From Thermoleophilaceae bacterium (GTDB taxonomy: Bacteria > Actinomycetota > Thermoleophilia > Solirubrobacterales > Thermoleophilaceae), in contig JAICRZ010000003.1 in assembly GCA_025937135.1 (NCBI GenBank), forward strand, positions 1 through 47,041: a stretch of DNA of 47,041 nt, written 5' to 3'. Position numbers and translations under genes: made by a program. Every line of letters begins with the position of its first letter. The first letter of the stretch is position 1. Shown piece by piece: positions 1-9,233 of this stretch. Below the pieces are notes generated by a model. That model searched no databases, was not told the origin of the DNA, and worked only from the letters and a program-made list of their open reading frames with translations.

Positions 1-230
1 CGGTGATCCTTGTCCAGCACCGCCGCCACGGCCGCGGGCATCGCGCCGAGGTGCACAGGGATGTGCTCGGCCTGCATGACCATCTGGCCGTCCGCGTCGA
101 ACAGCCCCGTCGAGGCGTCGCGGCGCTCCTTGATGTTCACCGAGTGCGCCGAGCGGACGAGCACCACGCCCATCTCGTCGCAGGCCGCGCGCAGCGCGCC
201 GACCATCACCTGAAGCGTGACCGGATCCAT
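1..230 (-). CDS. hydantoinase B/oxoprolinase family protein, N-terminal fragment (truncated by window edge)
   Basis: Reverse strand from CAT at 228-230 reads [65 protein letters not shown]..., typical HyuB N-terminus; ATGA overlap with hyuA stop. Confidence 0.85.
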   Translation of the reverse strand, partial: MDPVTLQVMVGALRAACDEMGVVLVRSAHSVNIKERRDASTGLFDADGQMVMQAEHIPVHLGAMPAAVAAVLDKDH

Positions 231-2170
231 CAGCCGCGCTCCATCCGCAGCCCGGCGGCGTCGGCGCGTGCCGTCCAGTCCGGCGGCACGACGACGGTCG
301 ACTCGTCGAGCTCGACGATCGCGGGCCCGTCGACCGACTCGGGAACGCCACGCACCACAGTGGCCGAGACCTCATCGCCGGCGAAGCGGACAGGCCTGCT
401 CTTCTGCTCTTCCGCTCCTCCGCTCCCCTCCAGCGGGACCCCAGCAGGCGGCAACGCGACGGCAACCCGCACCGTCACGAGCTCCAGCGCGCTATCGGCA
501 TCGGCGTACCCATAGCGCTCCCGATGCGCCGCCTCGAACGCCGCGCGGAGATCCCCGACGTCGGGCCGCGCATCGCCGTCGATCGTCAGCTCGAATGCCT
601 GCCCGGCGTAGCGCAGGTCGTAGGCGGACCGGACCTCGGCGTCCGGCGCCGACAGCTCGTCCCGGCCGCGCACCGCAAGCCGCTCGACAACCGCGGCGAT
701 CGCGTCGCTGTCGAGCGCGTCGCCCGCGAGCAGCACGCTCTCGACCAGGTCGCGCCGGCGCTCGGCCGCGATCAGTCCGACCGCCGACAGCACGCCCGAC
801 GCGCGCGGCACCAGCACCGTGCGCATGTCGAGCTCCTCGGCTATCGCCGCCGCGTGCAGCGGCCCGGCTCCGCCGAACGCGAGCAGCGCGAGCTCGCGCG
901 GGTCGACGCCGCGCTCCACGGTCATCACCCGCACCGCGCGAGCCATCTCGGTGCCCGCGACGCGCGCGATCCCCCCGGCGCAGTCGAGCGGCTCCATGCC
1001 GAGCGATTCGGCGAGGGCGCGCACGGCCCGCTCCGCGGCGGCGCGGTCGAGCGTCACGCCGCCCGCCAGCGGCGACTCGTGGTCGAGGTAGCCCAGCAGC
1101 AGGTTCGCGTCGGTGACCGTCGGCTCCTCGCCGCCGCGGCCGTAACAGGCGGGGCCGGGGTCGGCGCCCGCCGAGCGCGGGCCCACGCGCAGCGCACCGC
1201 CCGGATCGCGCCACGCGACGCTGCCGCCGCCGGCGCCCACCGTGTGCACGTCGACCATCGGCAGCGCGAGCGCGCGGCCGCCCACCTCGCGGCCGCCGGT
1301 CCCCTGCACGCGGCCCGCGCGCGCCACCGACACGTCGCACGAGGTGCCGCCCATGTCCAGGCACACGGCATCGGCGTCGCCCGCCAGCTGCGCCGCGCCC
1401 ACCGCCCCGCCGGCGGGGCCGGACAACACGGTCCACGACCCGTGGCGAGCCGCCGTCGCCGCATCTGCCACGCCGCCGCCCGAGAGCATGATCTCCGGCG
1501 CCGGCAGCCCGGCATCGCGGGAGCGCTCGGCGAGGCGCTCGAGGTAGCGCCGCAGGAGCGGGGACAGAGCCGCGTCCACGACGGTCGTCGCGCAGCGCTC
1601 GTACTCCCGGAACACCGCCGCCGTCTCGTGCGAGGTCGAGACGTGGATCGCGTCGCCCGCCAGCTCCGCGACGCGCCGCTCGTGCTCCTGATGGCGGAAG
1701 CCCCACAGCAGGCACACGGCCAGCGCCTCGGCGTCGATGTCGCGGAGCTGCTCGCGCAATGCGTCCTCGTCGAGCGCGCGGATCACGCCGTCGCGGCCGC
1801 AGCGCTCGCGCGCGGCGATCCGACGCTCGGGGGGCACGATCGGCGGCGGGTGGCCTACGCACAGGCGGTACAGCTCGGGGCGCGCCTGGCGTCCGAGCTC
1901 CTCGAGATCGGTGAAGCCCTCGGTGGCGACCAGGGCGGTGCGCGCCACCCTGCCCTCGAGCAGCGCGTTCGTCCCCACGGTCATGCCGTGCACGAAGCGC
2001 TCGACGTCGCCCGCTCGCGCGCTCGCCCTGTCGAGCGCGGCCTCGACCGCCGCGATCACGCCCTCCGACTGGTCGTGCGGCGTCGACGGCGCCTTGGCCG
2101 TGACCAGCGCGTCGCCGGTGATGAGCGCGGCGTCCGTGAACGTGCCGCCGACGTCGACGCCTAAAAGCAT
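230..2170 (-). CDS. hydantoinase A/oxoprolinase family protein
   Basis: 646 aa; MLLGVDVGGTFTDAALI N-terminus and GGTSCDVSV, GGAGPLHA motifs typical of HyuA. Confidence 0.9.
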   Translation of the reverse strand: MLLGVDVGGTFTDAALITGDALVTAKAPSTPHDQSEGVIAAVEAALDRASARAGDVERFVHGMTVGTNALLEGRVARTALVATEGFTDLEELGRQARPELYRLCVGHPPPIVPPERRIAARERCGRDGVIRALDEDALREQLRDIDAEALAVCLLWGFRHQEHERRVAELAGDAIHVSTSHETAAVFREYERCATTVVDAALSPLLRRYLERLAERSRDAGLPAPEIMLSGGGVADAATAARHGSWTVLSGPAGGAVGAAQLAGDADAVCLDMGGTSCDVSVARAGRVQGTGGREVGGRALALPMVDVHTVGAGGGSVAWRDPGGALRVGPRSAGADPGPACYGRGGEEPTVTDANLLLGYLDHESPLAGGVTLDRAAAERAVRALAESLGMEPLDCAGGIARVAGTEMARAVRVMTVERGVDPRELALLAFGGAGPLHAAAIAEELDMRTVLVPRASGVLSAVGLIAAERRRDLVESVLLAGDALDSDAIAAVVERLAVRGRDELSAPDAEVRSAYDLRYAGQAFELTIDGDARPDVGDLRAAFEAAHRERYGYADADSALELVTVRVAVALPPAGVPLEGSGGAEEQKSRPVRFAGDEVSATVVRGVPESVDGPAIVELDESTVVVPPDWTARADAAGLRMERG

Positions 2171-2221
2171 TCACGTAAGTCAACCCGAACCAGGCGCGCG
2201 CCGGCTGCGTAGGGGAAGGTC

Positions 2222-2578
2222 ATGACAAAGCTCGCAGCAGCCATCGCCGTCGCGGCGCTGTCGGTCACCGGAACCGCGCTCGCGGCAAAGCAGGTCGTGC
2301 ACACGAAGAAGCTGTCCGCCGACCCCGGCGGCGGGCTCACGTTCACCAAGCACCGCATCACGGTCCGCCACGGCGTCGTGAGGCTCGTGATGAAGAACCC
2401 GAAGGGCTCCGGCCTACCTCACGGCATCGCGATCGCCGGGCACGGCAAGGGCAAGATCGTCAACCCCGGCGGCACGTCGACCGTGAAGGTGAAGCTCAAG
2501 AGGGGCACCTACACGTTCTACTGCCCGTTCCCGGGGCACAGGGCCGCGGGGATGAAGGGGACGCTCATAGTCGACTAG
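2222..2578 (+). CDS. secreted cupredoxin-like (plastocyanin-type) protein
   Basis: 118 aa, signal peptide, C-terminal YTFYCPFPGHRAAGMKGTLIV type-1 copper site (C..H...M). Confidence 0.8.
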   Translation: MTKLAAAIAVAALSVTGTALAAKQVVHTKKLSADPGGGLTFTKHRITVRHGVVRLVMKNPKGSGLPHGIAIAGHGKGKIVNPGGTSTVKVKLKRGTYTFYCPFPGHRAAGMKGTLIVD

Positions 2579-3308
2579 GGCCCATGGGTTTGTCGGCAAG
2601 GCGACCAGCAACGCCGTGGCGCGTCCTGAGACGGCGGGCGATGTCCGAGAGATCCTGAGTAGTGGTTCATTTGCTGTTGCTCACGATGAGTTTTCTCACT
2701 AAGGAACCATTGACTTAAAGGACTCACTTGTGGTCTGCTCGACCGAGGTCGTATTCGCGCTCTCGGAGACTCAAGGCCCGACGCGCCCGACGGGAGGAGC
2801 GTCTATGGAACGGCTAGCCTGCGGCGTCCGGTGCGAGTTGATTGTGCGTCGCATCCGACACCTGCTGCCGGTTGCGCTGATAGCTCTAGCCGCGAGCCTC
2901 GCGACCGCTGCGGCGACTCCGCCCCGCGCTCTCGCATATAACGTGGCGTTCAGCGACGATGGTTCAGCGTGTGGCTAGATTCGGGAGTCCACGCGTCCAG
3001 CACAAGGTTCGTGCTGGGGCGATCGTGGCTTGCGCGCTGGTTCTCGGAGCCGTAGTAGCGTTCATCGCCGCCGGACATACGCGGCACGATGCGGCGCCGA
3101 CATCAGCTGCGACAGTCCGGGCTACGGGTTCCGCGCGCGCACAGTCTCGCCCCGCGCCGACCCTTCCCGACGCAGGCAAGACGATTCGGGCCCCCGCGTC
3201 GCCGCGGCGGCATTGACGGCAATCCCTGATCGTCCGCAAGCGCCGCCGCTCGGAGGAGGCGGCTTCCCGCGTCCGCCTCCCCGGTTGCCCGGCGTACGGC
3301 CGTCGCCC

Positions 3309-3734
3309 TCAGGCCGCCGCCGAAGTCGCGAAGCTCTCCTCGAGGTGCTTGTGGGACGGGCAGTACTTGCTGCCCGGTAGGGGTACGCGCTGGCAGGGCG
3401 TGCCCTTGCGCGTGCTCGCGTGACAGCACAGTGGGCTTCCGTCGAGCGAGATCCCCTCGCGCTCGCGCTCGTCCACGAAGTGCGACGCCACGCGCATGTA
3501 GCGGTCGATCAACTTGTACACCCGCACCTGCTCCGCCATCGGAAAGTAGAAGCGGACGTTGTTGAACAGCGTGCGCGACGGGCGCGCAAAGTAATGGCGG
3601 TCGCTCGCGAGGCGCTGGAAGGCGCTCTCACACGACTCCAGGAAATGCTGGCGGTTGTCGCAGGCGGTGCCGTAGCGATCGCCTGTCACCAGCGGGCCCA
3701 GCTCCCTGTAAAGGGAGCGGCTGAATTGGTACAT
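3309..3734 (-). CDS. conserved hypothetical protein with C-terminal Cys/His zinc-binding-like motif
   Basis: 141 aa; CCHASTRKGTPCQRVPLPGSKYCPSH motif; good coding composition. Confidence 0.65.
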   Translation of the reverse strand: MYQFSRSLYRELGPLVTGDRYGTACDNRQHFLESCESAFQRLASDRHYFARPSRTLFNNVRFYFPMAEQVRVYKLIDRYMRVASHFVDEREREGISLDGSPLCCHASTRKGTPCQRVPLPGSKYCPSHKHLEESFATSAAA

Positions 3735-3790
3735 ACGCGGGCCTCCCTATCCCTCTCGTACGTTTGCCCTGTCCCCAGACGGGCGACGCG

Positions 3791-3849
3791 GCAGTTAACC
3801 AGCAGGGTGCTAACTACCCGCGAAGCCGCGTTAAGCAACCGTTAACTGC
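3791..3849. promoter_or_regulatory. inverted repeat GCAGTTAAC...GTTAACTGC with further TTAA/CTAAC half-sites upstream of the 3309-3734 gene
   Basis: Perfect 9-bp arms at 3791-3799 and 3841-3849. Confidence 0.4.
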
Positions 3850-3877
3850 GTGGGGGGTGCCACCCCGATCAGGGGGG

Positions 3878-5353
3878 CTAGGTCCAGCGCTCGAAGCGAG
3901 CGGGCTCGTCGCCGCGAATCAGCGAGTGGTTGAGGTCGAGCTCGGGATCGGTCTCGGGGTGATCGACGCGCTGGTGCGCGCCGCGGCTCTCCTCGCGCGC
4001 GAGCGCCGAGCGGGCGATCTTGCGCGCCAGCGGAAACGGGTCGGATTCGGCCAGGCGCGCGAGGTCGTCCGGGTTGCGCCGCAGCCCCGCGTAGCGCCAC
4101 AGCGCGCCGCGTGTGGGCCGCGGCGGGACGGGGTCGGGCCCGCGCTCGGGCGGCGCCCCATGCTCGGCCGGCGGCAGCTCGCGGTCGAGTGCGGCGAGTG
4201 CGGCGCGGCGGCCGAATACGAAGCACTCGGCCAGCGAGTTCGACGCGAGCCGGTTCGCGCCATGCAGCCCGCTGCACGCGCACTCGCCGACCGCGAACAG
4301 CCCCGACAGCGTGGACTCGGCGTCGATGTCGGTGGCGATGCCGCCCATCGTGTAGTGCGCCGCGGGCGCGACCGGCACCAGGTCGCGGCGTGGGTCGAGG
4401 CCGGCCCGTTCGAGCTGTGCGGTGATGTTCGGGAAGTGCGTCATGTCGATCGCGCGCATGTCGAGGCGCACGTCGCCGCCGGCGTTCCTGATCGCCTGGA
4501 TCGCGAGCGCCACCTCGTCGCGCGGCGCGAGCTCGTCCACGAAGCGCTCGCCGCTCTCGTCGAGCAGTAGTGCTCCCTCGCCGCGCACCGCCTCGCTGAT
4601 GAGGAAGCCGTCGGGATCGCCGTCCCAGAGCAGCGCGGTCGGGTGGAACTGCGTGAACTCGAGGTCGGCGAGCGCGGCGCCCGCGTGCGCGGCCAGGGTG
4701 AGGCCCGCGCCGATCACGCCGCGCGGATTGGTGGTTCGCTCCCAGAGGGCGGCGGCCCCGCCGGTGGCCACCACGGTCCCTCGCGTGAGCACCGGTGTCA
4801 GCGCGCCGCCTGGGCGTTCCGCCACGAGGCCGACGCAGCGCCCGCCGCTGCACCAGATCGCGCTGGCGGTGGACTGCTCGAGCAGCTCGATGCGCTCGTC
4901 GGTGGCCACGAGCGCCGACAGCTCGCGCGTGATCCGCCGCCCCGTCGCGCTGCCGCCCGCGTGCACCACGCGGCGCTCGGAGTGGCCGCCCTCGAGGCCG
5001 AGCGCGAGGTCGCCGTGACGGTCGGCGTCGAAGTGGACGCCCAGCGATTCGAGGTCGCGCACGCGCGCGGGGGAGTCCTCCACGAGCACGCGCACGGCGC
5101 TCGGCCGGCCGGCACGGCGGCCCGCGGTCAGCGTGTCCTCGAGGTGTCGCTCCGGCGTGTCGCCCTCGGCGAGCGCCGCGGCGATCCCGCCCTGCGCCCA
5201 GTACGACGCCGACTCGGCGAGCGGCGAGCGCGACACGAGCACCACGCTCGCCCCCTCGCGCGCGGCGCACAGCGCGGCGTAGAGGCCCGCGGCGCCGGCG
5301 CCGACGACGGCGACGTCCGCGCGCAGCGGCTGTGTCGTCGGCTCGTCTCGCAC
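3878..5353 (-). CDS. nadB: L-aspartate oxidase
   Basis: 491 aa; VAVVGAGAAGLYAAL FAD site, YWAQGGIAAAL, GLHGANRLASNSLAECFVFGRRAA motifs. Confidence 0.93.
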   Translation of the reverse strand: MRDEPTTQPLRADVAVVGAGAAGLYAALCAAREGASVVLVSRSPLAESASYWAQGGIAAALAEGDTPERHLEDTLTAGRRAGRPSAVRVLVEDSPARVRDLESLGVHFDADRHGDLALGLEGGHSERRVVHAGGSATGRRITRELSALVATDERIELLEQSTASAIWCSGGRCVGLVAERPGGALTPVLTRGTVVATGGAAALWERTTNPRGVIGAGLTLAAHAGAALADLEFTQFHPTALLWDGDPDGFLISEAVRGEGALLLDESGERFVDELAPRDEVALAIQAIRNAGGDVRLDMRAIDMTHFPNITAQLERAGLDPRRDLVPVAPAAHYTMGGIATDIDAESTLSGLFAVGECACSGLHGANRLASNSLAECFVFGRRAALAALDRELPPAEHGAPPERGPDPVPPRPTRGALWRYAGLRRNPDDLARLAESDPFPLARKIARSALAREESRGAHQRVDHPETDPELDLNHSLIRGDEPARFERWT

Positions 5354-6393
5354 GCGGCGATTACCGTACCGGGATCGCGGCTCCGCTCTACTTCCGGCAC
5401 GACTCCTCGCTGCGCCACGACACCGGGCCGCACCCCGAGGGCGCGGGGCGCATCCCGGCGATCGAAAAGGAGCTCGAGCGGCGCGGCTGGTGCGGCTACG
5501 AGCGCCGCGAGGCGCCGCAGGTCACGCGCGAGCAGCTCACGGCCGTGCACCCGCCGGACTACGTCGACGAGATCCGCGCGGTGAGCGAGTCCGGCGGCGG
5601 CGCGCTCGACCCGGACACCGTGGCCAGCGCCGGGTCCTACGAGGCCGCCCTGCACGCGGCGGGCGGCGCCTGCGCGATGGTCGACGCGCTCGTGGGCGGC
5701 GAGGCACCGGCCGCGTTCAGCGCGCTGCGCCCGCCGGGCCACCACGCCGAGCCGGCCGTGGCGATGGGCTTCTGCCTGTTCGCAAACGTGGCCATCGCCG
5801 CGCGCCATGCGCTCGACTCGCTCGGCCTCGAGCGCGTCTTCGTCCTCGACTGGGACGTGCACCACGGCAACGGGACCAACGACATCTTCCACGCCTCGCG
5901 CGAGGTTCTGTTCGCGAGCATCCACCAGTCGCCGCTCTACCCGGGCACCGGTCCGCTGCGCGACGCGGGTGAGGGGCAGGGGGAGGGCTACACGATCAAC
6001 CTGCCGGTGCCGCCGGGCTCGGGCGACGACGTCTGGCTGGCGATGGTCGAGCACGTCGTGCTGCCGGCGGCGCGCGCGTTCGGGCCGCAGCTCGTGCTCG
6101 TGTCCGCCGGCTTCGACGCCCACCGCGATGACCCGCTCGCCTCGTGCGAGCTCACGGCGGAGTCGTTCGCGTTCATGGCACGGCAGGTGCGGGCGCTCGC
6201 GGACGATCTCGGCGTGCCGGTCGGCGCCGCGCTCGAGGGCGGCTACGACCTGCGCGCGCTCGCCACCTCCGTGGCGGCGACGCTCGAGGCGCTGCGCGAC
6301 GGCGGCCGGCCCGAGTCGGTTGCCGCGCACCCGCTGGCGGCGCGGGCGGCGGCGGAGGTCGGCCGCTACTGGCCGCTGCCTCGAGCTGGCTGA
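5332..6393 (+). CDS. histone deacetylase family protein (AcuC/HDAC-like deacetylase)
   Basis: 353 aa; RPPGHHAEPAVAMGFCLFANVAIAA, DWDVHHGNGTNDIF, SAGFDAHRDDPL motifs. Confidence 0.92.
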   Translation: MSSARLARGDYRTGIAAPLYFRHDSSLRHDTGPHPEGAGRIPAIEKELERRGWCGYERREAPQVTREQLTAVHPPDYVDEIRAVSESGGGALDPDTVASAGSYEAALHAAGGACAMVDALVGGEAPAAFSALRPPGHHAEPAVAMGFCLFANVAIAARHALDSLGLERVFVLDWDVHHGNGTNDIFHASREVLFASIHQSPLYPGTGPLRDAGEGQGEGYTINLPVPPGSGDDVWLAMVEHVVLPAARAFGPQLVLVSAGFDAHRDDPLASCELTAESFAFMARQVRALADDLGVPVGAALEGGYDLRALATSVAATLEALRDGGRPESVAAHPLAARAAAEVGRYWPLPRAG

Positions 6394-6399
6394 GAGCGC

Positions 6400-7188
6400 C
6401 TACTTCTTGACGAGGCGCGGGTACGCCTGGGCGAACCCCTGGCTCTGGTAGTCGCTCGCCTTCGAGCGCGCTGCCCCGACCGACTTGTACTGGCCGGCGA
6501 ACACGACCCAGTAGCCCGGGTTCAGGCTCGAGTAGTCGTTGGAGTGGAGGATCCCGGCCGGGATGCCGCGGCCGATCGCCTCCTGCGCCTTCGCGTTCGC
6601 CTGCTTGCGCGACTTGGCCGAGACGAGCACGACGGTGTAGGCGGTCTTCCCGGCCGGCCATGACGCGACGGAGCCGCCGCTTCCGTTGCTGCCGGCGGTG
6701 GCGGGTGGCGGCGCCGCGCCGCCGCCGGGCGTGGTCGGCGTCGTGGGGGTCGTAGGCGTCGTGGGGGTGGTCGGCGTCGTTGGGGTCGTGGGCGTTGTCG
6801 GCGTCGTCGTCGCGGGCGGCGGGGTGGTCGTCGCAGGCGGAAGCGTCGGCGTGGCCGGCGGCGCCGTCGTGGCGGTCGCCTTCGCCTCCTTCTTGTTGCT
6901 GTCGTCGCCGGTCAGCGCCCCGACGGCGAAGCCCGCGCCGATGCCGATCGCCAGCACCGCGATCGCGCCGAGCACCGCCCAGAGCCGCCACGTCGGCGGC
7001 CGCCGGTAGCCCTGCGTGAGGTCGTTCCCGCACTCGATGCAGACCTGCTGGCCGGGCGCGACCTCGGCGCCGCAGTTCGGGCAGCTCGGCGGGGCCGCGG
7101 CCTCCGCGGGCGGTGGAGGCGGAGGAGGTGGCGGCGGCGGGGGAGGTGGTGGAGGTGGTGGCGGCGGTGCAGCCTGGCCGTCGGTCAT
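6400..7188 (-). CDS. zinc-ribbon, proline-tract, single-TM protein with C-terminal SPOR-like domain
   Basis: From Met at 7188: MTDGQAA + about 20 Pro, CPNC...CIEC ribbon, TM, TTP repeats, AYTVVLVSAKSRKQANAKAQEA...GYWVVFAGQYKS SPOR-like end; track start at 7335 looks over-extended. Confidence 0.75.
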   Translation of the reverse strand: MTDGQAAPPPPPPPPPPPPPPPPPPPPAEAAAPPSCPNCGAEVAPGQQVCIECGNDLTQGYRRPPTWRLWAVLGAIAVLAIGIGAGFAVGALTGDDSNKKEAKATATTAPPATPTLPPATTTPPPATTTPTTPTTPTTPTTPTTPTTPTTPTTPGGGAAPPPATAGSNGSGGSVASWPAGKTAYTVVLVSAKSRKQANAKAQEAIGRGIPAGILHSNDYSSLNPGYWVVFAGQYKSVGAARSKASDYQSQGFAQAYPRLVKK

Positions 7189-7688
7189 GGGCGCTCCGCC
7201 GCGACCGTCTGGAGCTGAAGCTGGGCCTGCGACTGACGCGCCTGCGCCTGCGCGGCGGTCTCCTCGGCGGCCGCCGTGCCGCAGCGCGAGCAGAAGCGGT
7301 CCTCGGTGCCGAGCAGCGAGCCGCAGACGCGGCACGAGCCGGCGATCCCGGTGGCCACCACGCGCTCCAGCGTGAGGCGCTCGCCCAGCGCGGCGCGCAG
7401 GCCGTTCAGCTCGTCGTCGAGAGTCGTGACCTCGCGCGCCTTGCGCACGAGCAGCTCGTCGTTGCGCCGGCCGAGCCGTTCCATCTCCACGAGCAGCGCG
7501 CCCAGCTCACGCACGAGCGCCTCGCGGATGCGGGCGACCTTGCGAACGCGGCGGCGCATCGCCGCGCGCTCGCGGGCGCCCGGGCGCGCGGCGGCCTCCG
7601 GCGAAGGGGGCGCCTGGCCGGCGGGCGTGGGTGAGCCGGCGGCGGTCTCGCGGGCCTTGTCGGCGAGTGAGCTCAAAGAGGGACGCAT
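7185..7688 (-). CDS. coiled-coil zinc-ribbon hypothetical protein
   Basis: 167 aa; CRVCGSLLGTEDRFCSRCG ribbon; overlaps the next gene's start (ATGA). Confidence 0.7.
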   Translation of the reverse strand: MRPSLSSLADKARETAAGSPTPAGQAPPSPEAAARPGARERAAMRRRVRKVARIREALVRELGALLVEMERLGRRNDELLVRKAREVTTLDDELNGLRAALGERLTLERVVATGIAGSCRVCGSLLGTEDRFCSRCGTAAAEETAAQAQARQSQAQLQLQTVAAERP

Positions 7689-7736
7689 GGAGGGAAAAAG
7701 CGCTGCAATCCGCTGTTCGCGGCGTCCGGCGGGGGA

Positions 7737-8672
7737 CTATAGCGGTGTCCCGAGGACGTCCTGGTACGCCCTGAACACGCGTTCGGCCAGACGGTTCCGG
7801 TCGAACAGGGCGGCGCGCGCGCGGCCTTCGACGCGCGGGTCGTCCGTGGCCAGGTGGGGCGCGAGAGCGCCGCTCCAGGTGCGCTCGTCGAACTGCGCGC
7901 AGAGGGTGCCTTCGACGTGCTCGAGCGCGAGTGGGGCGATGCCGACGGGCGTCGACAGCACCGGTACCTCGCACGCGAGCGCCTCGAGCGCGGCGAGCCC
8001 GAAGCCCTCGCGCTCGCTTGTCACCAGCACGGCGTTCGCCGCGTTGATGAGGAACGGCACCTCCTCCGGCGGGCGGCGCTCGTAGTGCAGCAGCTCGACG
8101 CCCGCGGCCTGCGCGATCCGGCGGGCGCGGTCGTATCGCTTCTCCGCCCGCGCGGGGTCGGCGGGGAAGAGCAGGTAGCGCCTGCGCGCATCGAGACCGA
8201 GACGCTCGCGCGCAGCCTGTCGCGGCATCGGCGCGAAGCGGTCGAGGTTCACGCCGCACGGAAGGATCGCGATGCGGTTCCTCGGGTGGGGCAGCCCCGC
8301 TCGCGCGAGCGTTGCCGAGACGGGCGCCGGCAGCGCGATGCGGTCGGCGAGGATGCGGCTCAGCGGACCGACCTTCGGGTGCTGGAGGTCGGTGCCGTGA
8401 AAGGTGACGACGTGCGGCGCGCCGGTGAGCGCCTGCGCGCTCCAGCCGCCGAGGCCGTAGTGCGCGTGGATCACGTCGAAGTGCTCGCGCGCGTAGCGGC
8501 GGCGGAGCTCGCGCGCGGCGCCGAGATACGCGCGCGCGCCCGTGCCGAACGTGAACAGCTCGACGTCGAGGCCGTCGATCTCGCGCAGCGCCTCGACCTG
8601 GTCGCGCACGAAGCCGCCCGACGCGGGCCGCTCGGCCGTCGGCCACAGGTTCGTGACGACGAGGACCCGCAT
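7737..8672 (-). CDS. glycosyltransferase family 4-like protein
   Basis: 311 aa; MRVLVVTNLWPTAERPASGGFVRDQ, HAHYGLGG, VTSEREGFGLAALEALACEVPVLSTPVGI. Confidence 0.88.
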   Translation of the reverse strand: MRVLVVTNLWPTAERPASGGFVRDQVEALREIDGLDVELFTFGTGARAYLGAARELRRRYAREHFDVIHAHYGLGGWSAQALTGAPHVVTFHGTDLQHPKVGPLSRILADRIALPAPVSATLARAGLPHPRNRIAILPCGVNLDRFAPMPRQAARERLGLDARRRYLLFPADPARAEKRYDRARRIAQAAGVELLHYERRPPEEVPFLINAANAVLVTSEREGFGLAALEALACEVPVLSTPVGIAPLALEHVEGTLCAQFDERTWSGALAPHLATDDPRVEGRARAALFDRNRLAERVFRAYQDVLGTPL

Positions 8673-8715
8673 CGGCGCTGAGCGTATTGCGCGGCGCGGC
8701 GGGTATCACGGGCGC

Positions 8716-8889
8716 ATGGGTGTCGTGTCGGCAGCGGTGCTTCCCGTGACGGCGGTGGTCGGCGTGCTCGTCGCGGTCACGCGCCCGCTCGGCTCGAACA
8801 GCTTCGCGCTGGTGGTGGCGGTGCTGGCGCTGGCCGGGATCGCGCTGACGTGCGCGGGCGTGGCGAGCGCGCGGGCGCGCCGTCGCTGA
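8716..8889 (+). CDS. small two-TM hypothetical membrane protein
   Basis: 57 aa, MGVVSAAVLPVTAVVGVLVAVTRPLGSNSFALVVAVLALAGIALTCAGVASARARRR. Confidence 0.5.
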   Translation: MGVVSAAVLPVTAVVGVLVAVTRPLGSNSFALVVAVLALAGIALTCAGVASARARRR

Positions 8890-8987
8890 CTTTTCACAAG
8901 CCCGTCGCTCACTTGTCACACGCGGGTCTGGAGCCGTCACACGCGCCGCGCGACGATCGCCTCCGTCAACTTCGATGGAGGTGGGGG

Positions 8988-9185
8988 ATGAAGGGCAAGC
9001 TGATTCGTTTCGGAAGCCAGGTCGGGCAGGGCACGGTCGAGTACGTGGCGCTGATCCTGCTCGTCGCGCTCGTGATGGCCGGCGTCGTGGCCGCGATGAA
9101 GGGCTACAAGACCGACGGCGGCAAGGATCTCGGCGACGCGATCATCGGGAAGATCAAGGACGCCGTGGGGAAGGTGGAGTTCTAG
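8988..9185 (+). CDS. Flp/type IVb pilin-like protein
   Basis: 65 aa; class III leader-like site GQGTVEYVALILLVALVM; RBS GGAGGTGGGG before ATG. Confidence 0.75.
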   Translation: MKGKLIRFGSQVGQGTVEYVALILLVALVMAGVVAAMKGYKTDGGKDLGDAIIGKIKDAVGKVEF

Positions 9186-9208
9186 GCTCTGAGCCCCGTC
9201 CACGACAT

Positions 9209-9225
9209 GTTTACAAGCTGTAAAC
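9209..9225. promoter_or_regulatory. operator-like dyad GTTTACA-AGC-TGTAAAC overlapping a TAAACT -10-like box
   Basis: Perfect 7-bp arms; TAAACT at 9221-9226 lies 7 nt before in-frame GTG 9234. Confidence 0.5.
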
Positions 9226-9233
9226 TCTTTGCT

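Noticed and set aside
230-2170. Hydantoinase locus as a novel system
   Set aside because: hyuA-hyuB adjacency is a common arrangement; nothing unusual beyond truncation at the window edge.
2730-2978. 82-aa ORF as a confident gene
   Set aside because: Only a signal-peptide-like stretch, weak start context, no conserved domain; mentioned only as a possible remnant.
6730-6800. 9-bp GTCGGCGTC-type tandem repeat as a possible CRISPR or minisatellite
   Set aside because: It is coding sequence for the TTP repeats of the zinc-ribbon/SPOR-like protein, without spacers.
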